NCBI GenBank assembly: GCA_945892985.1
Contig: CAMDDU010000019.1
Coordinates: forward strand, 12,245 to 76,244
Source of the DNA: CAITSH01 sp945892985
Lineage (GTDB): Bacteria; Pseudomonadota; Gammaproteobacteria; Burkholderiales; SG8-39
Direction: 5' to 3'
DNA: 64,000 nucleotides
In this document: one piece after another, positions 9,218 to 18,201 of the stretch
Numbering within the stretch: the stretch's first letter is position 1
How the letters are laid out: each line of letters opens with the position of its first letter
Translations under genes and position numbers: made by a program
The notes under the pieces: generated by a model
What the model saw: the letters and a program-made list of their open reading frames with translations, nothing else
Database searches by the model: none
Told to the model about the DNA's origin: nothing

Positions 9218-9954
9218 GCATAACCATGCAAACCGTGCCCCGTCGCGCCGCAACACCGCTGACATCGCTGACACTGCTGGCACTGACACTGATCGGTGGC
9301 TGTGCCGCCCAGCAAATACCACCCAGCGCACAATTTGCACCGGTGCTGCCCGTGGTAGCGGCACAGCCCCGCGAGGCCAATGGCTCGCTGTTCGTCGACG
9401 GCCGGTCCGAGAACTTTTTCGGCCGGCAACGCGATTACCGCGTCGGTGATGTGGTTACGGTACTGCTGGACGAAAGAACCCAGTCACTGCGCACCCAAAA
9501 CACGACCGTCAAGCGGACGGCGACCAATGATGCCTTCCCTTCGATCCAGAACAAACTGGCTGACTCACTGGGTCGTACCGGTTTGCCCTTTGCAGGAGGC
9601 ATAGGCAAAGCTGCCGGCATGATCAAGGCCGACGGCGCGGTCATCGGCAGCGATGGCGGCGGCAACTCCGGCCAGCAAAACGCACTCACCGGTTCCATAG
9701 CTGTGACCGTTATCGAGGTCATGTCCAACGGCAATCTCGTGGTTCGTGGCGAGAAGCAAGTCACCTTGAGTGAAGGCAGCGAGGTGATTCAGGTCTTTGG
9801 CGTGGTGCGTACCGAGGACATCGCTTCCAACGGCACAGTGACATCGAAGCGCCTGGCCAATGCACAAATCACCTACCGCGGCACCGGCGATCTGGCGAGC
9901 TCCGCCAAGCCGGGCTGGGGCACCAACCTCCTAAATAACCTGTGGCCCTTCTAG
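9214..9954 (+). CDS. flgH: Flagellar L-ring lipoprotein FlgH
   Basis: FlgH forms the outer-membrane L ring, the bushing around the distal rod. The 246-aa product has a lipoprotein signal peptide with lipobox LIGGC. The core SLFVDGRSENFFGRQRDYRVGD and the NLVVRGEKQV and ITYRGTG segments are typical. The GTG at 9214 overlaps the flgG stop (GTGA), which suggests translational coupling. An in-frame ATG at 9226 is an alternative start and gives a tighter signal peptide. Confidence 0.95.
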   Translation: MSITMQTVPRRAATPLTSLTLLALTLIGGCAAQQIPPSAQFAPVLPVVAAQPREANGSLFVDGRSENFFGRQRDYRVGDVVTVLLDERTQSLRTQNTTVKRTATNDAFPSIQNKLADSLGRTGLPFAGGIGKAAGMIKADGAVIGSDGGGNSGQQNALTGSIAVTVIEVMSNGNLVVRGEKQVTLSEGSEVIQVFGVVRTEDIASNGTVTSKRLANAQITYRGTGDLASSAKPGWGTNLLNNLWPF

Positions 9955-9968
9955 GGATGACAAGCACC

Positions 9969-11102
9969 ATGCAACGGCTCATTTTTCTGACGCTCTGTTT
10001 CCTGCTTTGCGCACAACCGGCAAAGGCTGATCGCATAAAGGATCTGACCTCGGTGGCCAGCGTGCGCGCCAACCAGCTCATCGGTTACGGCCTGGTGGTC
10101 GGCCTGCAGGCGACTGGTGACGGCGGCGATATTCCCTTTGCCGGCCAGAGCCTGCGCGCCCTCCTCAACCAGCTTGGGGTCAGCGTGGACGGACAATTGT
10201 CCGACTTTGACGGTGGCGTTTCCTTGGTCGCGAAGTTGGACGTCAAGAACGTGGCTGCCGTCATGGTGACAGCGGAACTGCCGGCCTTTGCCAAACCGGG
10301 GCAAACCATAGATATCAATGTTGCCGCGATCGGCAAGGCCACCAGCCTGCGCGGGGGCAATCTGATAATGACACGCTTGCGCGCCGCAGATGGATCCGTC
10401 TACGCCATCGCCCAGGGCTCGATGACTATTGCGTCAGTCGAGGCCAGCGCCGCCGGATCGAGCATCTCAACCGGGGTGTCCACATCGGGCCGCATACCGA
10501 ACGGCGCACTCGTCGAGCGCGCGGTCGAAACCTCGTTTGAAAAATCAGCCTCGGTGGTGCTCAACGTACGATCCCACGACTTCACCACTGCCAACGCCAT
10601 TGTCAATGCGGTGAACAGCAAATTCGGCGCCGGTATCGCACGGGCGCTAGACGGCGTTTCGGTGGCGCTGGCGGCGCCCCAGGAGATCAACCAGCGCGTC
10701 GCCTTCATGAGCATGATCGAGAACCTTGAGATTGTCCCGGGCGATGCAACGGCCCGGGTGGTCATCAACGCACGCACCGGAACGGTGGTGATCAGCCGCA
10801 ATGTGCGCGTAACCGCCTCGGCGGTCAGCCATGGTGGCATCACCGTCAGCATTGCGGCGACAAATTCGGTCAGCCAACCGGCAGCGCTCGCACCGGTGGG
10901 CGCGGTGCCTGTGACGGTGACTAATGCCGAAATTTCGGCGACAGAGGCCAAAAATCCGATGTTCCTTTTCCAGCCCGGGGTCGACTTGAGAGACATTGTT
11001 GACGCCATCAACCAGGTTGGCGCCACACCCTCGGCCCTCATCGCAATTCTCGAGGCACTCAGGCGCGCCGGCAGCCTGCGCGCCGAATTGGTGGTGATCT
11101 GA
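9969..11102 (+). CDS. flgI: Flagellar P-ring protein FlgI
   Basis: FlgI forms the periplasmic P ring in the peptidoglycan layer, helped by FlgA. From the ATG at 9969 it is 377 aa with a clean signal peptide (MQRLIFLTLCFLLCAQPAKA). Mature protein begins DRIKDLTSVASVRANQLIGY, then GLVVGLQATGDG, the invariant FlgI opening. An upstream ATG at 9957 and a GTG at 9942 are in frame. 9969 is preferred because of the signal peptide and the AGGG spacing. FlgJ starts one base after its stop. Confidence 0.96.
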   Translation: MQRLIFLTLCFLLCAQPAKADRIKDLTSVASVRANQLIGYGLVVGLQATGDGGDIPFAGQSLRALLNQLGVSVDGQLSDFDGGVSLVAKLDVKNVAAVMVTAELPAFAKPGQTIDINVAAIGKATSLRGGNLIMTRLRAADGSVYAIAQGSMTIASVEASAAGSSISTGVSTSGRIPNGALVERAVETSFEKSASVVLNVRSHDFTTANAIVNAVNSKFGAGIARALDGVSVALAAPQEINQRVAFMSMIENLEIVPGDATARVVINARTGTVVISRNVRVTASAVSHGGITVSIAATNSVSQPAALAPVGAVPVTVTNAEISATEAKNPMFLFQPGVDLRDIVDAINQVGATPSALIAILEALRRAGSLRAELVVI

Positions 11103-11103
11103 C

Positions 11104-11616
11104 ATGAGCGACGCCATACAAGGCCCCAGTTCGTATCATGATTTCGCCGGTCTGGGCAGATTACGCGGCCAGGCCCACAAAGACAGCGACGCGGCCACCC
11201 GCGAGACGGCCCAGCAATTTGAGGCGATGTTCATCCAAATGCTGATGAAACCCATGCGTGAGGCCGCTTTCAAGAGCGACCTGGTGGAATCACAAAGCCT
11301 GGAGACCTACCAGGGACTGTACGACAAGGAACTGTCCATGCAAATGGCCAGGCGCGGTGCGCTTGGCGTCGCTGACATGCTCACGGCGCAACTCGCGCGC
11401 GCCAAAGTGGTACCGCTCGAGGCGGACAAACTCAATCTACCCCAGGGCAAGGAGTCGACGCCCTTACCCGGCCTGCCGCTCAAACCCGAGCGCGGCACGC
11501 TTCCCCTCAATAGGGCAAAACCGTACCTGGCAATGCCGCCGGTGCGCCAGACTGAGTTTTCGCTCGATCCGACGCAGTCACCTGCCTCGGGCAACAACAG
11601 CTACCAGGCCGAGTGA
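11104..11616 (+). CDS. flgJ: Flagellar rod assembly protein FlgJ, single-domain (no muramidase)
   Basis: FlgJ caps the growing rod. In most beta- and gammaproteobacteria it has a rod-binding N-domain plus a glucosaminidase C-domain, about 300 aa in all. This one is 170 aa and keeps only the rod-binding part: AQQFEAMFIQMLMKPMREA, then SLETYQGLYDKELSMQMARR. The rest is a Pro-rich tail with no catalytic motif. The following sequence runs straight into flgK, so this is not a frameshifted gene. The missing peptidoglycan hydrolase may be supplied by the LysM/SLT protein at 1118-2380. Confidence 0.93.
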   Translation: MSDAIQGPSSYHDFAGLGRLRGQAHKDSDAATRETAQQFEAMFIQMLMKPMREAAFKSDLVESQSLETYQGLYDKELSMQMARRGALGVADMLTAQLARAKVVPLEADKLNLPQGKESTPLPGLPLKPERGTLPLNRAKPYLAMPPVRQTEFSLDPTQSPASGNNSYQAE

Positions 11617-11629
11617 AAGATAAAAAACC

Positions 11630-14600
11630 ATGAGCGATCTGCTTAGCATCGGCAGCACAGCGGTGGCCGCTTACCAGCGGGCCCTTGCCACCGTCAGCAA
11701 CAACATCGCCAACATTGACACCGAGGGCTACACCCGGCAGGAAATTTCCCTCAGCCCGGCCGCGCCACAAAGCACCGGCTCGACCTTCCTTGGCACCGGC
11801 GTGATGTTCAACAGCGTTACCCGCGCCTACAACGAGTTCGCCGAATCCGGTCTGCGCGGGAGCATCAGCACACTCAACACACAAGGGCCCTTGGTGCAGT
11901 ATGCCAATCGCGTCATTGACGTGATGGGCAACGGACAATCCGGACTGGCTCCGTCGCTGGACCAGTTCTTTGCGGCGGCACGCGCCGTCTCCGCCCAACC
12001 CGCCTCCACCGACCTGCGCAGCAGCCTCCTGCAAAACGCCGACCAGGTGGCGTCACGTTTCCGTGAGCTCGCCGGCCAGCTCGGGAGCGTGGAAACCGAA
12101 ACACGGGACGCCATCAAGGCCGGCGTAGAAAAACTCAACACACTGGCCAAGCAGTTGGCCACGGTCAACACCCAACTCAATCGTAACGCCACCCTGACAC
12201 GCCAGTCGCCCGACATACTGGACCAGCGCGACAAACTACTGCGCGACATGTCGGCGCTGGCGGCCATCAGCGTCACCGCCCGCCCCAACGGCGAGGTTGC
12301 CGTGTCCCTCGGCCTGTCCTCGAGCCAGAGTCTGATTGTCGATCCAAGCGGGGCAAAGAGTATTGGTGCCGTATTCAGCGACAGCAGCACCGGCAAGGTT
12401 GATATCGTGCTCGACCCCTCGGGCAGCAACACCGCGATAGCCGGCATGAGCAGCGGCAGCCTCGCCGGACTGATCGGGTTTCGCCAGCAGGCGCTGGAAC
12501 CAACGCAGACCAAGCTGGATTTTCTTGCCCAGGTCTTTTCATCCGAAATCAACAAATTGCAGGGTTCGGGCGTGGATACGCGCGGCGAGATCGGCCAGCC
12601 GCTTTATGTAATCGACCCGGTGTTCAGCCTGCAGTCGCCCGCCAGCAACAGCAAAGTTCAGGTGAGCACAAGCGTCGTCAACGCCGCGGCCTTCGCCTTT
12701 CATGATGTCGAACTGCGCTACGACGGCACGCGTCAGCGCTGGAGCGCCACCGACACGACCTCAAAACAAACGGTGACCGGCGCCAGTGGCGCGAGCGAGT
12801 TGACGATCAACGGCGTACGCCTTAATTTTAGCGGTACGGCGCTGGACGCCGATATGCTCGCACTCAAAGCGGCGCAAAGACCGGCCTCGGGCATACGCAT
12901 GACCCAGATCGATCCGCAGCGCATTGCCGCCGGAGCGCTGTTCCGGGTTGCCGGCAAGTCTACCAATGGCAGCATTGCCTCCCCCTCTCTGAGCTATAAA
13001 GCGCAAGTGGGCGCGCTGGCAGGTCCGGCCCTGCTCGACAAGACCTTGGTGAACAATGCCGGCCGTTCCAGCGGCGTAAAGTTTGCCAACGCATCGACTG
13101 CGCCGGCCAGCGGCATCACCACCATCCCGGCGGGCTTTCGCAACGTTGCCATTAATCTTGAAACCACGCCGGCCAACAGCCTTGATTTGCAGATTTTCAC
13201 CCGCGACGGCCGCCAACTGATAGGGCCTGCGCTTAGCGACACACAGCAACAGGCTTTACTCAGCCCGGCCAACGGCTTTGTCGCCGGGGCGGGCTACGCG
13301 GCAGACTACCTCAACCGATCCGGCGAGGCCGGTTATCGCAAACTTGACGTGTTTTATGGTGCACGCGCAGTCGCGCAGGGCGACCCCGCCTATGACGCTG
13401 CCAATAATGTGGTCGATCGTCGCCAGATCTTGGCCAAGCTGGAAGCGCTCGCCATGCCTGCGGCGACGGCGCTGGCCGGCAGCACTTTCATCGCCGCCGG
13501 CGCCCTTAGCCTGAACGGCAAGGCCCTCCCCAGTCTTGTCGTTCCTACCGCCGGCATGCAAGCCGCAGACCTCGCCAACTGGATCAATGCGGCCGCCGCG
13601 GGCGTCTCCGATGTCACGGCCAGCGCAATCAACGAAATACAGGTCGGCGCGACCGACCTGAAACTGAGCCCGACGCGCACGGCGATTACGATTAACGGCA
13701 CCCAGATCACCGACAGCTCGGGCACGTTCGCCAGTGCACAAAGCCTGATGACTGCGATCAATGCGCAATCGGCAGCCACCGGCGTTAGTGCGACGATCAA
13801 CCGCGACGGGGCGATGACGCTGACGAACACGGCGGGCAACGCCGGCAAGGATATTGTCATAGGCACCCCTGCCGGCTATGTGACGAACGCGCTCAATCTT
13901 GGCGCGGCGACTTTTCGCGGTCATATCAGTCTGAGCAGCGCAAAGGAGATGCGCATCGGCATTGGCGCCAATGGTTCTGCATCCGATCTGGCCAAACTCG
14001 GCTTGCGCGCCACCGCCTACATCGCCGGCGCGGCGCCTGAAGACCTGCTCGTATTCGCAAGCGGTGTCGGTGCCGGTGCGGTCGCCGCAAGCTATGAGGT
14101 CGCAAGCGTCGATCGCGTGCAACAGCAGCGCGGACAGCCCCTGGATATCACCTTCACCTCGGCGGACAACTACACCATCACGGATGTGAGCACCGGCAGC
14201 ATTTTGGCGCAGCGCAAATACGACCCGCAAACGGGTATCGCCTACGGGGAGCTGAAGCTTAATTTTTCGACCGCCCCGGCAGCCGGCGACAGCTTTCGCG
14301 TCGACGGCAACCAGGATGGCGTTGGCAACAATGAAAACATCCTGCGCATTGCCGACATGGCATCAAACAAGTCTCTTCTGCCCGGTGACAAGACGCTGAG
14401 CGAGGGCTATAGCGATTTGCTCAGCGCGGTAGGCAGTATCGCCAATCAGGCAACGATTTCACAACAAGCGCTCAGCGTGGTCAATGAGCAAGCCGTAGCA
14501 GCACGCGACAAAGTATCCGGGGTAAATCTTGACGATGAAGCGGCCGACCTGATCCGATTTCAACAGGCCTACCAGGCGGCGGCAAAAACCATACAAATCG

Positions 14601-14638
14601 CAAGCCAATTATTCGATTCAATCATTCAGATTCGCTAA
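11630..14638 (+). CDS. flgK: Flagellar hook-filament junction protein FlgK, oversized (1002 aa)
   Basis: FlgK (HAP1) joins the hook to the filament. The N-terminus has SIGSTAVAAYQRALATVSNN, then IANIDTEGYTRQEISL, and the C-terminus ends VNLDDEAADLIRFQQAYQAA, then AKTIQIASQLFDSIIQI, both diagnostic. Usual FlgK is 450-650 aa. The extra length lies between residues ~330 and 880 and includes a flagellin_IN-like element around residues 688-745 (ITINGTQITDSSGTF ... INRDGAMTLTNTAGNAG). It is followed by flgL after 15 bp. Confidence 0.95.
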   Translation: MSDLLSIGSTAVAAYQRALATVSNNIANIDTEGYTRQEISLSPAAPQSTGSTFLGTGVMFNSVTRAYNEFAESGLRGSISTLNTQGPLVQYANRVIDVMGNGQSGLAPSLDQFFAAARAVSAQPASTDLRSSLLQNADQVASRFRELAGQLGSVETETRDAIKAGVEKLNTLAKQLATVNTQLNRNATLTRQSPDILDQRDKLLRDMSALAAISVTARPNGEVAVSLGLSSSQSLIVDPSGAKSIGAVFSDSSTGKVDIVLDPSGSNTAIAGMSSGSLAGLIGFRQQALEPTQTKLDFLAQVFSSEINKLQGSGVDTRGEIGQPLYVIDPVFSLQSPASNSKVQVSTSVVNAAAFAFHDVELRYDGTRQRWSATDTTSKQTVTGASGASELTINGVRLNFSGTALDADMLALKAAQRPASGIRMTQIDPQRIAAGALFRVAGKSTNGSIASPSLSYKAQVGALAGPALLDKTLVNNAGRSSGVKFANASTAPASGITTIPAGFRNVAINLETTPANSLDLQIFTRDGRQLIGPALSDTQQQALLSPANGFVAGAGYAADYLNRSGEAGYRKLDVFYGARAVAQGDPAYDAANNVVDRRQILAKLEALAMPAATALAGSTFIAAGALSLNGKALPSLVVPTAGMQAADLANWINAAAAGVSDVTASAINEIQVGATDLKLSPTRTAITINGTQITDSSGTFASAQSLMTAINAQSAATGVSATINRDGAMTLTNTAGNAGKDIVIGTPAGYVTNALNLGAATFRGHISLSSAKEMRIGIGANGSASDLAKLGLRATAYIAGAAPEDLLVFASGVGAGAVAASYEVASVDRVQQQRGQPLDITFTSADNYTITDVSTGSILAQRKYDPQTGIAYGELKLNFSTAPAAGDSFRVDGNQDGVGNNENILRIADMASNKSLLPGDKTLSEGYSDLLSAVGSIANQATISQQALSVVNEQAVAARDKVSGVNLDDEAADLIRFQQAYQAAAKTIQIASQLFDSIIQIR

Positions 14639-14653
14639 CGGAGTACCGGACAA

Positions 14654-15574
14654 ATGAGCATCTCAACACGCTACGCCTTTGACCAAGCATCGCAGCAAAT
14701 GAGCGAACTGCAGACCCGGATAGCCAAAACCCAGAACCAGCTCGCCACTGGAATGCAAATGAGCAAACCCAGTGATGACCCTGAAAAAGTAGTGGCAATA
14801 CAGCGGCTTCAGTCGGCCATCGTCCGTCAAGACAGCTACACAAGCACTTTGGCGACCGTTGGCGACCGCCTTGCGGTCGAAGAGAGCAGCGTAAGAGGGG
14901 CGAGCGACGTGATGAGTCGGGTAAAAGAGCTGGCAATCCAGGCGGCAAACGGCACGCTTGGGCCGGCCGATCGTGCCAATATTGCCGCAGAACTGGACAG
15001 CCTCAAATCCGACTTACTCGCCTTCGCGGGCAGCCGTGATATCGACGGCAATTATCTATTCGCCGGCACGCGCAGCAGCCAGCAGCCTTTTGCCGCGGGC
15101 CCTGCCGGCGGCACCGAATACCGCGGCGACCAATCCCGCATCAATGTGAGCATAGGGGAACAACGCCTGATTGCCGTCAATCGCCCGGGTTCGCAGGTTT
15201 TTTCGTCAGTGGCACGAAACAACGGTGCAGGCGCCGTGGGCGTGGGGTTTTTCCAGGTGCTCGATGACCTGAGGGCTGCGGTACGCGCATCAGACCAGGC
15301 GGGCATGCAACGCTCGCTCGATGAAGTCGACCAACTCCAGACCGGCCTCAGCCACGCCCTGGCGCAAATTGGCGCGGACCAAAACACGATCAGTTCGCAA
15401 AAAACACGCATTGACGAAACCAAGCTGCGACTGCAAACGACCCTCTCCACGCTGACCGACAGCGACTACACTGAGGCTATTACCCGGCTGCAAAAAGAAA
15501 CACTGAGCCTGCAGGCGGCACAAAGCAGCTTCGCCAAGACCTCCAGCCTCAGCCTTTTTAATTATCTAAAATGA
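14654..15574 (+). CDS. flgL: Flagellar hook-filament junction protein FlgL
   Basis: FlgL (HAP3) is the second junction protein, between FlgK and flagellin. The 306-aa product has flagellin-like coiled-coil ends: MSISTRYAFDQASQQMSELQ, then LATGMQMSKPSDDPEKVV, and the C-terminal AITRLQKETLSLQAAQSSFA. The FlgL-specific YLFAGTRSSQQPF rules out flagellin itself. GGAG lies upstream of the ATG. Last gene of the flgB-L run; no flagellin gene follows. Confidence 0.95.
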   Translation: MSISTRYAFDQASQQMSELQTRIAKTQNQLATGMQMSKPSDDPEKVVAIQRLQSAIVRQDSYTSTLATVGDRLAVEESSVRGASDVMSRVKELAIQAANGTLGPADRANIAAELDSLKSDLLAFAGSRDIDGNYLFAGTRSSQQPFAAGPAGGTEYRGDQSRINVSIGEQRLIAVNRPGSQVFSSVARNNGAGAVGVGFFQVLDDLRAAVRASDQAGMQRSLDEVDQLQTGLSHALAQIGADQNTISSQKTRIDETKLRLQTTLSTLTDSDYTEAITRLQKETLSLQAAQSSFAKTSSLSLFNYLK

Positions 15575-15586
15575 TGATTCTGCAGC

Positions 15587-15613
15587 TAAAGAACCCGCGC
15601 CGGCTCCCGATTA
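15587..15613 (+). promoter_or_regulatory. Sigma-28 (FliA) promoter upstream of fliD
   Basis: TAAA, a 15-bp spacer, then CCCGATTA (6 of 8 to GCCGATAA), 56 bp before the fliD ATG. Correct spacing and a late gene downstream support it. Confidence 0.7.
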
Positions 15614-15668
15614 CCAGAGGTAGCGGCGGCCATAGGGTCGCACAGCCGGACAATGGAGCGAGCGCATA

Positions 15669-17144
15669 ATGGCAACCACGACCACCACCCAGGCAGCGGT
15701 AACCAGCACCAGTGGAAGTTTCACCAACATGCTCGGCGCCGGCTCAGGGGTCGATGTCAAAGCGCTGGCAACCAACCTGACCGAAGCGGAAAAAGCGCCG
15801 CAAAAAAAGATACTCGATAACGCCATCACACAAAGTCAGGCGACGATCTCAGGCTTCGGGGCCGTGCTCTCCTCCATATCGGCACTCAAAACCGCATTCT
15901 CGACCTTACAAGACCTTTCAAAAGTCAACAGCGTCACCCCACAGAGCAACGCCCAAGGGTATTTTGACGTCACCGCAAGCTCTGCGGCCGCGGTTGGCTC
16001 CCACCAAATCAATGTCCTTAAGCTGGCACGCCCGCAACGCAGCATAAGCGCGGGCTTTGCGGCTGCGACCACGCCACTCAATAACGGCAACCCCTTTACC
16101 ATCGACCTCGCCATTGGTGCTAATGCCAGCCAAAGTATCAGCGTAAGCACCGCAACCCCGGCGGGGGTGGTGGCAGCGATCAACGCCGCCAAAAAAGGCG
16201 TCACGGCACAACTGGTCAACACCGGCAGTCCGAACAACCCCTACACCATCGTTCTGACCTCGGACAACACCGGTGCGGCCAACGCCTTCACCGCAAGCAC
16301 CACAGCCGTGGCAGCCGACGGCGTCAGTCCCCTGCTCTTCCCCGCGCCGCTGACAGGCCAGGACGCGGTCGATGCGCACCTGCAGATCAACGGGCAGGAA
16401 TTGTGGCGCAGCACCAATACCGTAAGCGACGTGATTAGCGGCGTCACCCTCAAATTATTGGCGCCCACCAGTACCGATGGAACGATCGCAAAGAGCACAG
16501 CCGGCACACTGCTACTCACACGCGACACCAGCAGCGTCAAAACCAATCTGCAGTCCGTGGTCACGGCCTTCAACGCCGCCAAAGACCTGCTCAATACGGT
16601 TTCTGACAGCAAATCGACCGTTGCGACGACCGGAGCGACACTGGTCAACCACTCGCTGGTGCGGCAAATCAGAATGCAGATTGACAGCATGGTTACGGGC
16701 AATTCCTCCACACCCGGAAGCGCTATCAAGGCGCTGCGCGACCTGGGCCTGACAATACAAGCCGATGGCAAACTCGCCCTGGATAGCGTCAAACTGGACA
16801 ACGCGCTTAATACTAATTTTTCGCAGGTCGCCGGCATGCTTACGGCCAACGCCGAGAACACCGGCCGCTCGGGAACCGCTGCAAGAGGGCTGGCCGGGGA
16901 CGCGGTCAAGCGATTGACCGACCTGGTCAGCACCGGCGGGCCGATCCTGAACGCCAGCAATAATGCTGGCGCCAAAATCAAAGCATACAACGTGCGCCTG
17001 ACCGACTTGAATGCCCGCATGCAAACCGTACTCGATCGCTATACCAAACAATTCGCGGCGATGGACGCGATGGTCGGGAAGATGAACTCCCTCAGGGACT
17101 CGCTCAAATCGCAGTTTGACAACATGTCAAACTCGAACAATTAA
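15669..17144 (+). CDS. fliD: Flagellar filament cap protein FliD
   Basis: FliD (HAP2) is the pentameric filament cap that folds flagellin at the tip. The 491-aa product opens with the FliD pattern GAGSGVDVKALATNLTEAEK, continues with a flagellin_IN-like element, and ends in the typical helical region (LNARMQTVLDRYTKQFAAMD, then AMVGKMNSLRDSLKSQFDNM). Length is normal. It has its own sigma-28 promoter, as expected for a class late in the hierarchy. Confidence 0.95.
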   Translation: MATTTTTQAAVTSTSGSFTNMLGAGSGVDVKALATNLTEAEKAPQKKILDNAITQSQATISGFGAVLSSISALKTAFSTLQDLSKVNSVTPQSNAQGYFDVTASSAAAVGSHQINVLKLARPQRSISAGFAAATTPLNNGNPFTIDLAIGANASQSISVSTATPAGVVAAINAAKKGVTAQLVNTGSPNNPYTIVLTSDNTGAANAFTASTTAVAADGVSPLLFPAPLTGQDAVDAHLQINGQELWRSTNTVSDVISGVTLKLLAPTSTDGTIAKSTAGTLLLTRDTSSVKTNLQSVVTAFNAAKDLLNTVSDSKSTVATTGATLVNHSLVRQIRMQIDSMVTGNSSTPGSAIKALRDLGLTIQADGKLALDSVKLDNALNTNFSQVAGMLTANAENTGRSGTAARGLAGDAVKRLTDLVSTGGPILNASNNAGAKIKAYNVRLTDLNARMQTVLDRYTKQFAAMDAMVGKMNSLRDSLKSQFDNMSNSNN

Positions 17145-17375
17145 GCAGCAAACCATATTCGAATCGGAAGACAAACTCGGCCAGGTCGGATACCCGGTCA
17201 GCGGGGGTGATGTTGCTGCGCACCCGCCCTGGGAAAACCGGATAAAAAATAGCCCAAGGGAACAGAAACGGTGGACAAGATCGCAAGGCAAGTCGAGGTC
17301 CGCACGCCAACATCTTCGGGCGCCGCCCCTGTTACGGCGAGACGGTATTAAAGCTGTGCGAAAAGGCACCGACAA

Positions 17376-18011
17376 ATGAGCAATTTTTTACTTCTGGCGA
17401 TTTTATTTTGCATCCTCGGCGTGGTGATCATGATTATTTATCTGGCTGACAAAATCAGTATGCTGGAAAAAAACACCCGTGCCGCGACCGGGGAACACGC
17501 AGCGGCGGCCAACCCGCAGACCGCGCCCGATAAACGCTTTGCCGGACTCAGCGGCGAGCGCCTTTGGCAGGCAATGCGCGGCACCGCCGTCGCCGGCTTG
17601 GACGCGCCCAGCATTGACGATATACGCAAATACTATGGTCCTGCCCTGGAACGCCACATCGACGAATTGTTCGAAGAAGGATTGCTCGACAGCCGTCAGG
17701 GCATCCAGGTGCAGCCCGACCCGCTACGGAACATCCGCACCACGCAAGGTCAGCTGTTATCCTGGCTGCCTCCGGGCGAGGCCAAAAATATTTACGATCT
17801 GGGCCTGGATCGCGGTCGCGGCGAAGATGCCAATCTGCCCGAACTAAGAGCCCGGCTAGACGCCACCTGCGCCCGTGTTTATTCGATGCTCGGATTGACA
17901 CCCGCACAAAGTTTTTCCCACCGACTGCTGCCAGGCCCCGTGCAAACGACTGCCGGCGCGTCCGTATTAGCAGCGACTTCAGGGCAAACCACGACCAGGC
18001 CACTCGCGTAA
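17376..18011 (+). CDS. Membrane-anchored protein of unknown function in the flagellar cluster
   Basis: I do not recognise this 211-aa protein. It has one N-terminal transmembrane helix (LLLAILFCILGVVIMIIYLA), then a short charged linker and a soluble domain of about 130 residues (FAGLSGERLWQAMRG ... PALERHIDELFEEGLLD ... NIRTTQGQLLSWLPPGEAKN). The predicted layout is a cytoplasmic soluble domain tethered to the inner membrane, or the reverse. It sits between fliD and fliS, where flaG would often be found, but the sequence is not FlaG-like. No clear promoter or ribosome binding site is visible. The C-terminus is Ala/Thr-rich. Confidence 0.75.
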   Translation: MSNFLLLAILFCILGVVIMIIYLADKISMLEKNTRAATGEHAAAANPQTAPDKRFAGLSGERLWQAMRGTAVAGLDAPSIDDIRKYYGPALERHIDELFEEGLLDSRQGIQVQPDPLRNIRTTQGQLLSWLPPGEAKNIYDLGLDRGRGEDANLPELRARLDATCARVYSMLGLTPAQSFSHRLLPGPVQTTAGASVLAATSGQTTTRPLA

Positions 18012-18134
18012 AATGACAAGTCCGGTGAAGCTTACGCACGGCCGGCATTGCCGCCCTGCCAATAAGAAATTTCACCGCTATTTCATGCATAAAATTTTCA
18101 TTATCAGTCAGATAAAAAACGTCTTTTTTAGTGC

Positions 18135-18161
18135 TAAAGCTTGTGTTCCTCATGCCGATTC
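18135..18161 (+). promoter_or_regulatory. Sigma-28 (FliA) promoter upstream of fliS
   Basis: TAAA, a 15-bp spacer, then GCCGATTC (6 of 8 to GCCGATAA), 41 bp before the fliS ATG. Confidence 0.75.
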
Positions 18162-18201
18162 TTAGAGTAAGAATCACCCGTCAACCAAGGCAAAAAATAT
18201 C

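Noticed and set aside
13256..14230. 324-codon minus-strand open frame
   Set aside because: Antisense to flgK, without domain-like sequence.
14654..15574. Flagellin (FliC)
   Set aside because: The product has flagellin-like ends but contains the FlgL-type YLFAGTRSSQQPF and follows flgK. No flagellin gene is in the window.
17271..17351. Short GTG-started frame (26 codons) between fliD and the unknown gene, considered as flaG
   Set aside because: Too short and without FlaG-like sequence.
17349..17375. Sigma-28-like motif (TAAA-N15-ACCGACAA) before the unknown gene at 17376
   Set aside because: The -10 part ends one base before the ATG, so transcription would start inside the gene. Match is only 6/8.
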